Positions 46,155-57,910 are shown, numbered from the stretch's first letter. The stretch is 64,000 bases of DNA from Chionoecetes opilio (GCA_016584305.1 JACEEZ010023452.1:122501-186500), one strand, 5' to 3'. Notes: generated by a model from the sequence alone, not told the origin. Numbers and translations: made by a program.

Positions 46155-46745
46155 GTGTGGAAACACAGTGTGGAGGTTAAAGGGTGGTGCGGCAGCCTTG
46201 CCCTGGCGCTTTCTTGGGAGGCAGAGGTCAATCAGGCCCCAGCTCCGTTCAATCCACTGCGGATTGTGTACTTTCCATGTAGGACCGCCGTACACTTCAA
46301 TGCCTCCTGCAGCAGTGACCCCTGGTTTCCCTTAAATCCCGATGGTGGTCACTAACTGTCAGGACCCTAATGAACCACAGCCCGTCACAGGTCGAAGTAG
46401 TAGTGGTAACCGTTAACTCGGGGCTATCTGTGTGTGTTATGAGGTCTAATGTAGTGTTGGTGTAGGGCTCAGTGTGGAAGTTCAGGGGGTGGTGCGGCAG
46501 CCTTGCCTGGCGCTTTCTTGGGGGAAGGCAGCAAATCAATCAGGCCCCAGCTCCGTTTCAATCCACTGCGGTAGTGCACTTTCCAAGTAGGACCCCCGTG
46601 CACTTCAAAATGCCCCCTGCAGCAGTGACCCTGGTATATAAATCCCGATGGTGGTCACTAACTGACAGGGCCCTTACTGAAAACCCCAGCCCTCCAAAAG
46701 GTCAAAAGTTGTAGTAGTGACCGTTTACCCCGGGGCTGTCTGAGA
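46155..46745. repeat. Tandem segmental duplication of about 300 bp
   Basis: 46155-46440 and 46465-46745 share GGTGGTGCGGCAGCCTTGCC, ATCAGGCCCCAGCTCCGTT, CCTGCAGCAGTGACC and CCCGATGGTGGTCACTAAC in order, about 85 percent alike by eye. Unknown origin. Confidence 0.85.
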
Positions 46746-46867
46746 CGTGTGGGAGGGTTGTGTAGACGCGACTCGCAATCATTTTACGCAATGAGATTTA
46801 AATTTCAGAGGCCCGCGAGATAAATTTTTTATTCCGAGATAAACAGTGACAACCGGGGATTTGATAT

Positions 46868-47660
46868 GAAATATTTACGAGGCGACTTTTAAAAATGATT
46901 CTATTGTATTTGAGTTTACTACGTTGACGGCAGCCCATTCCCCTACGTTTACAACACGGTTTGTGAAGAAGTACTTTTTCTTCGTTCGTTACAAACCGTT
47001 TCCTGCTTATTTTAAATCCGTTGTTTCTAGTTTTAGCTTGACCGGTCTAGCGTGAAAAGATTTTGGGGCTACGTTCGTAAATCCGTTGAAGATTTTAAAT
47101 CTTCGATGAGTCACCTCTTATCCTTTTGTTTTGTTAGTGGGAAAAAAGTTAAGTTCTTTGAGCCGATTTTTGTACGATTTATTTCGCAATCTAGGTATCA
47201 TTTTTGGGTTTCTCTGCGCTGTATTTTTTTCTAGTTTTTTCTATGTCCTTTTTATAATAAGGGGACAGAACTGCACACAGTATTTTAGATGGGGGCGAAC
47301 AAGCGAGTTTAAAAGAGTGAGTATAACTTTTTCAGATTTGAAACTGAAAGTTCGTCCAATAAAGCCAACCAATTTATTTGCAGTTTTTACTACCTCTATA
47401 ATTTGGTTATTCGGTTTGAGATCTTTCGGGGATTATAACGGCCTAAATTTTTTCTTTTATCAACACTTGTTAGTTTGGAAATCGTTCATCACGTAGCTTT
47501 TTAGAGGGTTTTTATTACCGATATGTAGTACATGGCATTTGTCAAGGTTGAAATTCATTTGCCATGTTTTTGACCATTCTGTTAGCGTGTTTAAGTCGTT
47601 TTGTATGAGTTGGCGCGAGATTCTGTAGAGGTATGTTTTGGATTTTGGGGCACAGCAAAC
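46868..47660 (-). pseudogene. CR1/Jockey-like LINE reverse transcriptase relic
   Basis: Minus-strand translation gives WQMNFNLDKCHVLHIG, then EKDLGVII, CVQFCPLIIKR/CAVLSPYYKKDIEK, PRLRNKSYKNRLKELNFF, KIFNGFTNV and FFTNRVVNVGEWAAVNVVNS in order, with frameshifts and stops. These are the thumb region and C-terminus of CR1/L2/Jockey-type ORF2 proteins. The catalytic YADD part is absent. Dead copy. Confidence 0.8.
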
Positions 47661-48289
47661 GATATTGTGTATTATTTATGTTGAAATGGTGATATGGTAA
47701 GGTTGGTAATGGTGATGATGTGTAAAAGACAAACACAACACTTGGTAATGGTGTATGGGAGGGGGTGAGATTTTGGGGAAAACGAAGCACAACCGAGGGG
47801 GAAGGTGTTGGAGTGTTGGTAATTGAAATTGACGGGGTGATGATGGTGAGTGTTGGTAATGGTGATGGGTGTGGTGAAGACAAAAGCAGCAACACGAGTG
47901 GTGGGGATGGTGTTGCTTCTAGATCCACATTACCTCACCTAAAATGGCTCTAATAACCCACATTTCGTGCACTAAAGCCTTATTGCATCTGTTCTTATTG
48001 AGGAAGGTTATTTGATATTAACTTACATATTATCACTTATTATATCTTTTCACATAAAGGATAAGGTTATTTGATACTAAAACTTCCCTGCCGAGATATT
48101 ACTTGATAAAAACACTGACTTATAATGATATGAATTATGATATTAACTTACTTATTATCACTTACTGTATCTTGTCACATAAAGGATAAGATTATTTGAT
48201 ACTAAAACTTCCCTGTCGAGGTATTACTTGATAAAAACACTGACTTATGAGGCTAAAATTACCCTCAGTTACTTGGTTACTATGGACAG
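47661..48289. other. Non-coding stretch before FkbM exon
   Basis: Holds stray minisatellite units (47700, 47838) and a tandem duplication of about 124 bp (48000-48122 and 48130-48250; shared ACTAAAACTTCCCTG and TTACTTGATAAAAACACTG). Confidence 0.6.
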
Positions 48290-49861
48290 GTGACGTGGGG
48301 TGGACAGAGGCAGGCGGAGGTTGGGGACGGGCTGGAGGATGGTCTGTCTGGGGCTGACCCATTTGTCGTGGCTCACCTAAGACACCACAGGCTCCTCGCG
48401 CCCTCCACGCTGCCCTACAACCTGAGTGGCTCCTCCCTCTACCTGTCCAGCGCGAGGGGCGACACCTGGCCCTTCGTGCACCATTACGTCACCAGGCTGT
48501 TTGCAGGTAAGGCTTTTGCAGGTAAGGCTTTTGCAGGTAAGGCTTTGGAGGTAAGGCTTTTGCAGGTAAGGCTTTTGCAGGTAAGGCTTTTCAGGTTTGA
48601 TTTTTATTTGATTAATTTATTGCGCACAAGACATCATAGTTCATCAAGGCATCATTGCGCACAAGTATATAAGATAGCATAATCATAAAGGAGACAGCAA
48701 ATACACCAAATGGCATGAGTCTAATACTATACCAGCGTTAACATAGAATGATAAAAAGTAAGTGAGTCAAATAACTGAACGGAAAAATGCCGAGGTGATG
48801 TTGTTCCTGCTTTGTTTTGCTTTAGTCGGCGCTGTAATGGTTAACAGTTATTTGGTCTCAAAATGTCTTGTGGTGATCAGTTGTTGGTGACTTTTTAGCG
48901 TGAAATGATAAGGACACCTTGTTAGGAAAAAATGCGTTGTAAACATAAAGGAGACAGCAAATCCAGCAACATTCGGCAGACGGCAACATTCCTAAGAAGC
49001 AGATAACGGCAATACTCGAACTAATGTAGGCGTAACACCTTGGTTGTCTCACTCTTCGCTCACGTCTTACATCAAAGGAGTTTTCACGAATGTATATATC
49101 ACGAAACTATGAAATACAACTCCATGTTAGTGCCGTTACCAATACCTCAAGTTTTTTTTTTTTTTTTTCCAGGAGAGAGAGGCGGTTTCTTCGTGGAGGC
49201 GGGGGCGTTGGACGGACAAATGCTATCCAACTCCTTGTGGCTGGAGCAGGAGCTGGGCTGGACCGGACTTCTGATCGAGCCTGACTCCACCAGCTACTCA
49301 ACACTGCTCACCAAACACCGCAAAGCCTGGACCTCCAACACCTGCCTCTCTCCCAGCGGCCTCACCAAGAGCTCGGTGCATGTGTCCCTCACTCTGCCCC
49401 CGAGATACAGGTCACCGCCGTGGTACATGAAGGGGTCGTCCTACCAGCTCGGCGTCACCATGAACACACGTAAACTGGACACCTTCCTCAAATCTGGCGA
49501 AAAGTCGTACTCGATAGTGACCTGCTTCCCGCTGCTCGCTTACTTACGCGCCCTCAACGTCACCACAATTGACTTCCTTTCCTTAGACACGCAGGGAAGC
49601 GAAGTGGACATTATAAAGACGATTCCCTGGGGCGAGGTGAGCGTCAGGGTAGTGGTGACAGAGATCATGGCCTCTAAGTTAGGTTCAGAGTTAGTGGAGT
49701 ACATGAAGCATCTCGGGTTTGTTTTGGTGGGGCATTTCAACGATTATATTTTCGTGAAGAAAGGAGATCCGGCCCTGACGAGACTCCAGTCGCAGGAAGG
49801 GTGGAAGCTCTTCGTCATGAACCCGAAGGAGGAGGAACCTGTGATTACCACCGAAGAATAA
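48290..49861 (+). CDS. FkbM-domain protein (Star-like), last two exons
   Basis: Exons 48290-48506 (acceptor ATGGACAG) and 49173-49861 (acceptor T-run plus CCAG, stop TAA), phase 1, about 301 residues in view. The upstream exon has DPFVVAHLRHHRLLAPS and LPYNLS. The last exon has the FkbM methyltransferase-fold motif FFVEAGALDGQMLSNSLWLE, then LGWTGLLIEPD, then TIDFLSLDTQGSEVDIIKTI. This is the pattern of arthropod Star-like FkbM proteins, normally type II membrane proteins of the secretory pathway; methyltransferase activity is not established for them. The N-terminal part with any membrane anchor is not identified and must be upstream. The penultimate exon's donor is repeated six times in tandem. 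A GTG at 48290 is codon sequence after a splice, not a start. Confidence 0.85.
48503..48596 (+). repeat. 15-bp minisatellite built on the FkbM splice donor
   Basis: Units GCAGGTAAGGCTTTT in tandem. Donor GTs at 48507, 48522, 48537, 48551, 48566 and 48581 (third unit is 14 bp). Using the second or third would add one or two GKAFA pentapeptides in frame; the fourth and later would change frame. Confidence 0.95.
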
Positions 49862-50530
49862 TAATGAAGGTTAGTGTTAAATGTTCCGTTCCTGGCGTCT
49901 TTAGATGTTTGTTATGCGTGTTTCGTTATGTCTTTGTGGCAGCATTTTATTAAGGATTTTGTTGTGATATTGTTGTTACTCTTGCTTGTGTGTGTTTGTA
50001 TGTAGGAATGAATTGAGTGGTATGTCAAGAACTGACGCTTTATTATTTAATATGATATAATTGTAACACGTTTTTTAGACCAAGTGCGAGAGATAATGTG
50101 AGAAGTGTAGTGATAATGTCTGTGTAGGGTGGGGTGATATGTTGTGCCAATAAGGATAATGACGCAACAGTTTTCCATCAGTGTTACAGTTTATTGAGGC
50201 GAAACAGCACGTGATAAGAGACAATGACGTTTATATCAATGGTGGCGTTCAATCATACTGGAATCATAGAAACCATCGTATTTGTTATCATTATTACTAC
50301 ATTAAATTGCAAAAAACAAAAATTCGTTTACTGTTGAACAATGATACATTTTTTTAACATATCAATTACAGGAACAAATATTATTAAAATACACACTTTT
50401 AATCTGAATTTCAATATAAATGTTTTAAGGATTCTAACAGATCGTAAGTCTGTCCTTGCGTCATTCAAATATTCGACCAACACTTACAGGAAAAAAATAA
50501 CATTATAAGAAGCGTCTTTTATGTTTGCTA
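49862..50530. other. Convergent 3' flanks of FkbM and Kazal genes
   Basis: Plus-strand 3' UTR of the FkbM gene and minus-strand 3' UTR of the Kazal gene meet here. A minus-strand AATAAA lies at about 50190. Confidence 0.4.
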
Positions 50531-50817
50531 TACACTCTTAGAAAAGAAGGGTAGGAAAAGGGTAGAAAAAGGGTATTTGTAGTGATGAAATCCTGCTACC
50601 CTTTTTCTACCCTTACAAATATACCCTTTTGCAACCCTAAATATACCCTTTTCCAACCCCAAATGTACCCTTTCTCATCCCTCTCGTCTAAAAAGGGTAG
50701 ATAAAGGGTATAATCAGCAGCATCTACCCTCCAGCCTGGACATAGGGTATAAAAAGGGTACTGATGGTGTGATGTAACAATTCTACCCTTAATATACCCC
50801 TTATTTCTGAGTGTGTA
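50531..50817. mobile_element. MITE with ACACTCTTAGAAA TIRs and AAGGGTA words
   Basis: Left TACACTCTTAGAAAAGAAGG pairs imperfectly with right TTATTTCTGAGTGTGTA. The inside is made of AAGGGTA on both strands (about 15 copies), so most of the element can fold on itself. Confidence 0.75.
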
Positions 50818-51055
50818 GGACGCACTGTGAAGCTATACTGATATATATGATAGCGACTTGATAAGCAACAATATATAAAGGACTATATACCTCCTCATAT
50901 ACAGGTGTACAGAAATAACACTAAATATCCAAAAACTAAATCATAAGTAAACATTTCCATCTCAAAATCCTATTAGCGTCCATTCTTAGTTATCCTCCCA
51001 ATTTATGTCAATTTATCATCATTCCAAAAGGGCAGTTTAGAATACCTCTTCAACT

Positions 51056-51463
51056 TTATCCGCTATTTTTTCCATTCTCGCACTTGCCGAATCCCACTAC
51101 AAAAAGTCGAGAATTACGACACTGCGCGATCTTGAAGAGGCATCGGTTAGCGTAGGTCCTCCCGTCACTGCCACAGACCGGGACATACTCCTTCGTGCAG
51201 GGCCTCGCGCACCCCGCTGTTGGGGAGGAGACAGAGAGGGAAGTTGATTGCGTATGTCCCTGTGAACCAGGGCACCGAGAGGTGAAGGACGAGAGGGAAA
51301 GGTGGGAGGGAGGAAAGGAGATTGGAGGGATCAAGGCCAAGGAAATAGAGATTCCCTTGGCCTTGGGAGGGATGATTTGTAGGAGAGGAGAGTGTACGAA
51401 AGGATAAAGAGATATGAACTAACACGAGAGATAGAGAGAGACGAGGAGAGAAGAGGAGAGTAG

Positions 51464-51528
<65 letters not shown>

Positions 51529-51767
51529 CGAGAGAGGAGAAGAGAGAGGAGGAGAGAGAGAGCGAGAGAGGGAGAGAGAGAGAGAGCGAGAGAGAGAGAG
51601 TGAGATGGAGAGAGAATGAGAGGAGAAGGAGAGAGAGGGAAGGGAGAGAGAGAGGAGAGAGAGAAGAGAGAGAGGAGAGAGAGAGGAGAGAGAGAGGAGA
51701 GAAGAGGATGGAGAGGGAGAGAGAGAGAGAGGAGGAGAGAGAGGAGAGAGCGAGATGAGACCCGAGA

Positions 51768-51806
<39 letters not shown>

Positions 51807-52199
51807 GAGAGAGGGAGAACAGAGGAGGAGACGAGAGGTGAGAGAATGAGAGGAGGAGAGAGAGAGAGAGAGAGGAGCCTTTTATAATAGGCCTAAGTCG
51901 ACGACTAAAGGGAAAAGACATGGACAAAATCTTCTCCATTCTATTGAAAAAAAAGAATCAATCAAATAAACCTGACATAACACCAAAGGAATGCAAACAA
52001 AAATCCAACCAGCAATCAACCCTGGAAGACTGTATAGCTCATTAGATAACCTAAAAATTATCCCTAGAGTTTTTTGGTAGCATTTATGAGGAAGCAATAA
52101 GGAGGAGTTGCTTTTTCACTCACTAGAGGCCGAGGTTGGGGGGGCAGCCAGGACCAGCACCACCACCACCACCACCCACGCCATCACCGCGGCTCGCAT
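51056..52199 (-). CDS. Kazal-type serine protease inhibitor, two exons
   Basis: Exon 1 is 52199-52124 (signal peptide MRAAVMAWVVVVVVLVLA, donor CTA|GTGAGT); exon 2 is 51216-51056 (acceptor CCCAACAG), phase 1, 78 aa in all. One Kazal domain fills the mature chain: CARPCTKEYVPVCGSDGRTY, then ANRCLFKIAQC and a last Cys in GKCENG, six cysteines with spacings 3-7-10-6-12. The P1 residue (second after Cys2) is Lys, which predicts inhibition of trypsin-like enzymes. It is short, one domain only, as for several crustacean haemocyte inhibitors. The 0.9-kb intron is mostly GA repeats. Physiological target unknown; the nearby clip protease is only a suggestion. Confidence 0.92.
51424..51873. repeat. GA-rich tract in the Kazal intron
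   Basis: Irregular GAGA/GGAGA repeats over 450 bases. Confidence 0.95.
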
Positions 52200-53435
52200 C
52201 GTATCGAGGAACCTTGCCGATGAAAACAATCAAGTCCTCCCTGAAATTTTAGAGAACGTAGACATTAGAATTACGAAACTGAAACCTATGAAAAAAACCC
52301 CACTAGTAACTACGATATCAATACAACAATAATTTTAAACACAGAAAAAAAGGTTATTAGTGAGTGTGAAACCTATGGAAAAATAATAATCCCTTAAAAA
52401 TACGATATTAATCTAACAATAATTTAAAACAAACAGAACAAGAGTGATTAGTGAGTATATGGTAACTCAATTTGTTCTTCGCCACCTAATAACAAACAGG
52501 AAATAAGATAGACAACAGGAAAACAACAGGGAGACAACAGACAGCAGGGAGCTACGCATCACACCGCCACATGACAACAGAACAAGCCACAAGCATAACA
52601 ACAAGCTACGTTCTGCTCCCAGACAACCTTGGATACTTATCACTTACTAAACTCCACTTATACATATTCATACAAGCAAACTACGCCTTAACACGCTTAC
52701 CACGCCTAAAATAAGTTGTAAAACACTGAGCGTAGAGTATACTTGTCGTGTATCTATAAGTATCCAGCAACTTAATTAGCAATACAAACTTGTTAATACA
52801 CTGGACCTTACTCGTTGTATCACTGCACGGATATACACAAGGCTATACAGCGACGAGCCAAGCACACACACAGGATACACGCAAGACACAGGTGCACTTA
52901 CGTAGTTTTAACTCTTGATATACTTGTCGGGCAACTCAAAAAGTGTCAATGTTGCCAAGTCAGGTATGGTAAGAGTTTTTTTGAGTTTTTTTTCTTGGTC
53001 TCTTACCTGCGACGTTGTTCCTGCGGCTTCGATTGCTAGAGAGTTCCAGTCAGGTGTGTCTGTGTGTGCGTGTAGGTAGGTTGTTGGGGTTGTTGAGTAA
53101 GTGTATAGGTGTGCGTGTGTGTGTGACAAGAGCCTTTGTGGCGAATGAGATCATGTATTGTTTTGTACAAAGTGAAGTGACGCATCTACGTGCTCCGTGA
53201 TAACAACACCTGATTGAGTGGGATTTTCCTACTTCCTCTCACACACAAAGTCACACACACACATACACACACGCACATACAAACTATTTTCAGTGAAGTA
53301 AGTAGAGGTAAGTGGGGAGGGCAAGCTTTCCTATATCTATCAACGGCAATAAATAATGAAGGACTAAAAATGCAGTTCTTTCAAGCGAATTAAATTATAT
53401 TCAAGAAATCTGATAATGGTCTTCTATGTGTGTGT

Positions 53436-53477
<42 letters not shown>

Positions 53478-53595
53478 TGTGTGTGTGTGTGTGGCGCACG
53501 TGTGTTTGCTGGTGACTCACCTTGAGGCTAATTGCTGCTTCCAAAATATTAAGTGATATTTTCAATGTCCGCCAGGTCGTCTTTCCGCCAATCCC

Positions 53596-53633
<38 letters not shown>

Positions 53634-54142
53634 GAGGGGAGGGTTGAGGAGTTTTTTTTTTTTAGGCTAGGGCGGTGAGGCATGCGTGCTCAAGCTGTGT
53701 TTTTAAGGCCATACGAGTGTTGATAATAATAACAAAAGGCGTTAGGATAAAATCTTATTGAGAAACTAATACGTGCGTATAATCTATAATTGTTGTACAT
53801 ATATACATGTAATAGATCTTGCTAGAATTTACTTCCTAGTGTTTTCTTAACTTCTTAATTGTAAAATTGAAAGATTAAAAATGTCATCACATGGAACTGT
53901 CGTACGTGAATTTTCACGTTTTTCTCGCATGAAAGATCTACGTACACTAAAAAATATAATAATTATAAGTAATTTACACAAACCTACTTTATCAGTCATA
54001 GTCTTTACAAAATTTGAGAAAAATAGTACAAGTAGCGTGCAAATAAGTTTTGTTGTCGTAAACAAAACAGGGTCTCCGTAAATACGATTGTGCCTTGCAT
54101 GGTCGTCACGTGCGTAAGTACGTGCGTACGTACATACGGTTG
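52200..54142. other. Upstream of Kazal gene, no further gene seen
   Basis: Includes GT arrays at 53434-53492 and 53598-53630. Presumably carries the Kazal promoter next to 52200; no TATA box stands out. Confidence 0.45.
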
Positions 54143-54805
54143 TCATCCCGTGAGCCAGGCTGCCCACCACCCCGGACTTGTACTGTTAGATTCCTTCAGT
54201 GGCTCTTCTTGAGGTGTCTGACTGACATTCTGGACTCGCTCCTGCGTAATCCTTGTTCCTTTCCTTGGCTGCTGCGGTGGCGGTGTGGTGGCGACGAAGG
54301 GAAGGATCACGTCCCTCAACACACTGGTACCGCAGCAGTATCGGTGGAAGTACGGGCAGTGGAACCATCCGCTGGGCACCGGGGCATTCTCGTAGATCCT
54401 GACTTGGCACGGCAACAGGTAAATTGTGCACCGACAGGTCTCTACAGCACGCAAAGCCTCGCTGCTTCGTGCCTGGGTCGCTGAAGGGCTCATGATCCAT
54501 TCCTCGGTGGCGTTGGCGGGAGGCAGGATGGCGACAAGGAGCTCCAGGTTGCAGCAGTAACGTGTGTAGAGGGGACAGTAGGGCTCCGGGGTGTCGTGCA
54601 GCACGTACACAGAACAAGACTCGGTCAGGAGGGAGCAGGAACACACAGGCTGAATTTGTTTGGACTCTGGCGAAGAAACTCTCTCTGTCACCCAGTCGAG
54701 GGAGGAGAGCAATGTTCGCCCGACGGAGGGGATGCAGCAGGCCCCGGCGGTGATGAGCCACAGTCCCGTCAGCACCCACAATGCCTTGTAAACGTGTCCT
54801 GCCAT
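54143..54805 (-). CDS. Secreted protein with two six-cysteine (clip-like) modules
   Basis: One open frame of 220 aa, ATG at 54805, TGA at 54143. Residues 1-22 (MAGHVYKALWVLTGLWLITA) form a signal peptide. Two modules follow: CSCSLLTESCSVY ... YCPLYTRYCC (about residues 54-85) and CRCTIYLLPCQVR ... HCPYFHRYCC (about 122-156). Both have C-x-C-x6-C-x12/16-C-x6-CC, so they are an internal duplication. The frame Cys...Cys-Cys with a closing CC pair resembles a clip domain, but no protease domain exists and I do not recognise the family. N-glycosylation sequons (NAT, NVS, NST) are present. The C-terminal 60 residues are Pro/Thr/Gln-rich. It may have an upstream non-coding exon; see the donor-like repeat at 55.5 kb. 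A spliced C-terminus cannot be excluded. Confidence 0.65.
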   Translation of the reverse strand: MAGHVYKALWVLTGLWLITAGACCIPSVGRTLLSSLDWVTERVSSPESKQIQPVCSCSLLTESCSVYVLHDTPEPYCPLYTRYCCNLELLVAILPPANATEEWIMSPSATQARSSEALRAVETCRCTIYLLPCQVRIYENAPVPSGWFHCPYFHRYCCGTSVLRDVILPFVATTPPPQQPRKGTRITQERVQNVSQTPQEEPLKESNSTSPGWWAAWLTG

Positions 54806-55494
54806 ATATATGTTCTTGCTGGTGTCTTCAAATTAAGCTTCGGCGGGAAGGTAGGAGGACGCTTGGTTATGTTAGCGGAGGAGGGAAGGAAAGGAGGTTG
54901 CTTCGATGTTGATGGAGGAGGAGGAGGATAAGGTGCAGGTAGGTACTGAGGGGATAGAGTGGCCGGTGCGAGGAGGTTAAAGATTGAAGGTTCATGGGCA
55001 GAAATATCACTCGAATCGTGATATTTCGAGGAGAAAGTCGAATCAGTCTCGTTTCAGTAGCATCGTGTTCTGGCTGGTGCTTATCATACTACCTGGCCAC
55101 TGAGTCCTGTCATCGTTATAGACTGTTCTGTTGGTCTCATGTTTTCAAGACGATCGTGATTTTAATGTTCAATGAGAAATAACATTCACATAAGATCAGC
55201 GAAGTATATCCGTTCGAGCAATGTTCTCGAAGCCTGGAGCTCAATTCTGAAGCACATCTGGAAGCACATTTCAAACTGGTAACTGAACCAATCAACAAAC
55301 TGAGTAAACCTTTTGTTCCTATCAATTATCCTTCTCTCTTGCTGGCACCAATAAGACCTAGAGAGAAAAGAAAGCATTAAAGTGACAGTCTGAAGAGGTG
55401 ATTTGATATAGCATTAATGAACAGAACCGTTTGAGGAAAGACAGGTTGAAGACACTGTACCAAAACACTCTTTAACATTACGAGCACTACGAAA
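54806..55494 (-). promoter_or_regulatory. Upstream region of the two-module gene
   Basis: A TATATAT run sits directly before the ATG, too close to be a normal promoter. A weak acceptor (ACACCAG) lies about 15 bases upstream of it. No firm promoter call. Confidence 0.25.
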
Positions 55495-55690
55495 ATACGA
55501 AACTTACCTCACGAAAATACGAAACTTACCTCACGAAAATACGAAACTTACCTCACGAAAATACGAAACTTACCTCACGAAAATACGAAGCTTACCTCAC
55601 GAAAATACGAAACTTACCTCACGAAAATACGAAACTTACCTCACGAAAATACGAAACTTACCTACGAAAATACGAAACTTACCTCCTCGC
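55495..55690 (-). repeat. 22-bp minisatellite repeating a perfect 5' splice site
   Basis: Minus-strand units of GAGGTAAGTTTCGTATTTTC, about nine in tandem. Seven or eight keep the ideal donor GAG|GTAAGT; one has GTAAGC and one unit is shortened. Lies about 0.7 kb upstream of the minus-strand gene at 54.1-54.8 kb. Confidence 0.95.
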
Positions 55691-55891
55691 ATACCTAAAA
55701 AGAAACCCCGTATGATTAAACCAAAAATAAATACTTGATTATACAGTTCAAGATATATACAGTAGGTTAGTAAACAAAAAGATATATAAATGAAGTTAGA
55801 TATGGTTCAGAAAGTTCAAAGAAACATACGAAGGAATAAGCAGCATTGAACGATTACCTGGAAGGAGTCAAGATATTGGAAGACTATATAT

Positions 55892-55994
<103 letters not shown>

Positions 55995-56195
55995 GTGTTC
56001 GAGTGACGTCAATGGCTTGGGTCTGATAATTGGGGTATAAACAGGATAGGGGAGGCATAGCTAGGTGAGTCACAGGGGTCCGAGGCTCAGGTAGGGTGGC
56101 GTAAGGGACAGGTGTGACGTCTGTACAGGTAATAAAGGGCCGAGGAGGAAAAAAAATAGATGTAAAGATGACGTAGGAATAACAAGGGAAGATAT

Positions 56196-56240
<45 letters not shown>

Positions 56241-56510
56241 CCTATGAGCCTATAGCGCCTGTAGGCTATTATTATCATCCTTCCTTAGGTTTTTAATAAA
56301 GTGCAATAGAAATGTGTTTTGTTGGTGAAAAATATAAAAAAAACCATAGGAGTGTAAACATGGCATCCGGTAGTTAGTTAGAGAGAAAGTATTTACCATT
56401 AGATTCGCTATTCATAATTATTTAAGTGTCGTGTCATGCATTACCCCATTATTCCTCCTTCCTACAACGTAAATGTATAAGAAAGGAGAATCAAAATAAG
56501 TACCGAATAA

Positions 56511-57405
56511 CATGATCCAATCCCTTTCCAATCCAATCCAATCCTTTTCCAATCCTTTCCAATTACAATCCAATCCAATAATTTTTCAATCAAATCAAAT
56601 CCGTTTCCAATCATTTCCAATTACAATCCATTCAAATCCTTTCCAATCCTTTTCCATTCCAATCCGATGCAGTGCAATCCAATCGAATCCAATCATTTTC
56701 CAATCCAATCAAATCCTTTTACAATCCTTTCCAATTCCAATCCAATCCAATACTTTTCCAATCCTTTCCAATTCCAATCCATGCCAATCCTTTCCAATCC
56801 TTTTCCATTCCAATCCAATGCAATCCAATCCAATCCAATCATTTTCCAATATAATACGATCCAATCCTTTTCCAATCCATTCCAATCCTTTTCCAATCAA
56901 ATCCAATCATTTTCCAATCCAATCCAATCCAATCATTTTCCAATCCAATCATTTTCCAATCTTTTTCAATTCCAATCCAATCCAATCCTTTTCCAATCCT
57001 TTCCAATTCCAATCCAATCCAATCATTTTCCAATCCTTTCCAATTCCAATCCAATCCAATCCTTTTCCAATAATTTCAATTCCGATCCAATCCAATCATT
57101 TCCCAATCCAATGCAATCCAATAATTTTCCAATTTCCAATTCCAATCACAATCATTTTCCAATCCAACCTTTCCAATTTCCATATCCAATCCAACTCCAA
57201 TTTTCCAATAATTCATAGAATTTCCAATCAATTTTTACTCAATCCAATCTTTCCAATTCCAATCAACTTTTCCAATAATTTCCAACTCATTCCAACATCA
57301 ATTTTTCATATTCCAATTTCCAATCCTTTTCCACTAATCCATATTTTCCTTTTTCTCCAATCCAATCCTTTTCCAATCCTTTCCAATCCAATCCAATCTT
57401 CTTAT
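56511..57405. repeat. CCAATC / TTTCCAATCC satellite, 0.9 kb
   Basis: Irregular array of CCAATCCAATCC and TTTTCCAATCCTTTCCAAT words with no fixed period; more diverged to the right (after 57120). It leaves a 306-codon open frame rich in N, P, F, Q and S, which I regard as a by-product. Confidence 0.9.
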
Positions 57406-57800
57406 TATTCGCTATACGTGTCGTGGCAATGAGCAGGTTTTATTTTATAGGTCCTCTTTTTTTTTTGTCTCATACCAGTTCCTTATGACGTCAAGGAAAG
57501 CGTAAAAAAAAAAGCTTATGTTGTGATGTTGGTGTTAAAGTTCTCTATATGGGTCCGGTAATTTAGGCCCGTGGCAGTTCAGGATGGATGGACTACGTGA
57601 GGCGAGACACGACCTCCCTTCTTCCCTTCAACGCCCCTCCCTCTCTCCCTTCTTCCCTCCCTTCTTCCCTCCCTCTATCATCCTCTCTTCCTTCCTTATT
57701 CCCGTCCCCATCCCGCGTATATCACCCGTAGGTTGTTGTGGAGACTTGAGTGTAGTTTGTGATTTTATGGTTCTGAAAGTAATTTGCATGTTGGTCTTAT
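57406..57800. other. Stretch without a supported gene
   Basis: C/T-rich patch at 57610-57700. Nothing else seen. Confidence 0.45.
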
Positions 57801-57802
57801 TG

Positions 57803-57849
<47 letters not shown>

Positions 57850-57850
57850 T

Positions 57851-57888
<38 letters not shown>

Positions 57889-57910
57889 TGTAGTAGTAGT
57901 AGTAGTAGTA

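Noticed and set aside
49040..49172. Start of the FkbM protein at an ATG in 49040
   Set aside because: A T-run plus CCAG acceptor at 49172 and phase agreement with 48290-48506 show this is intron.
56512..57432. 306-codon frame rich in N, P, F, Q and S
   Set aside because: By-product of the CCAATC satellite; two frames are open at once.
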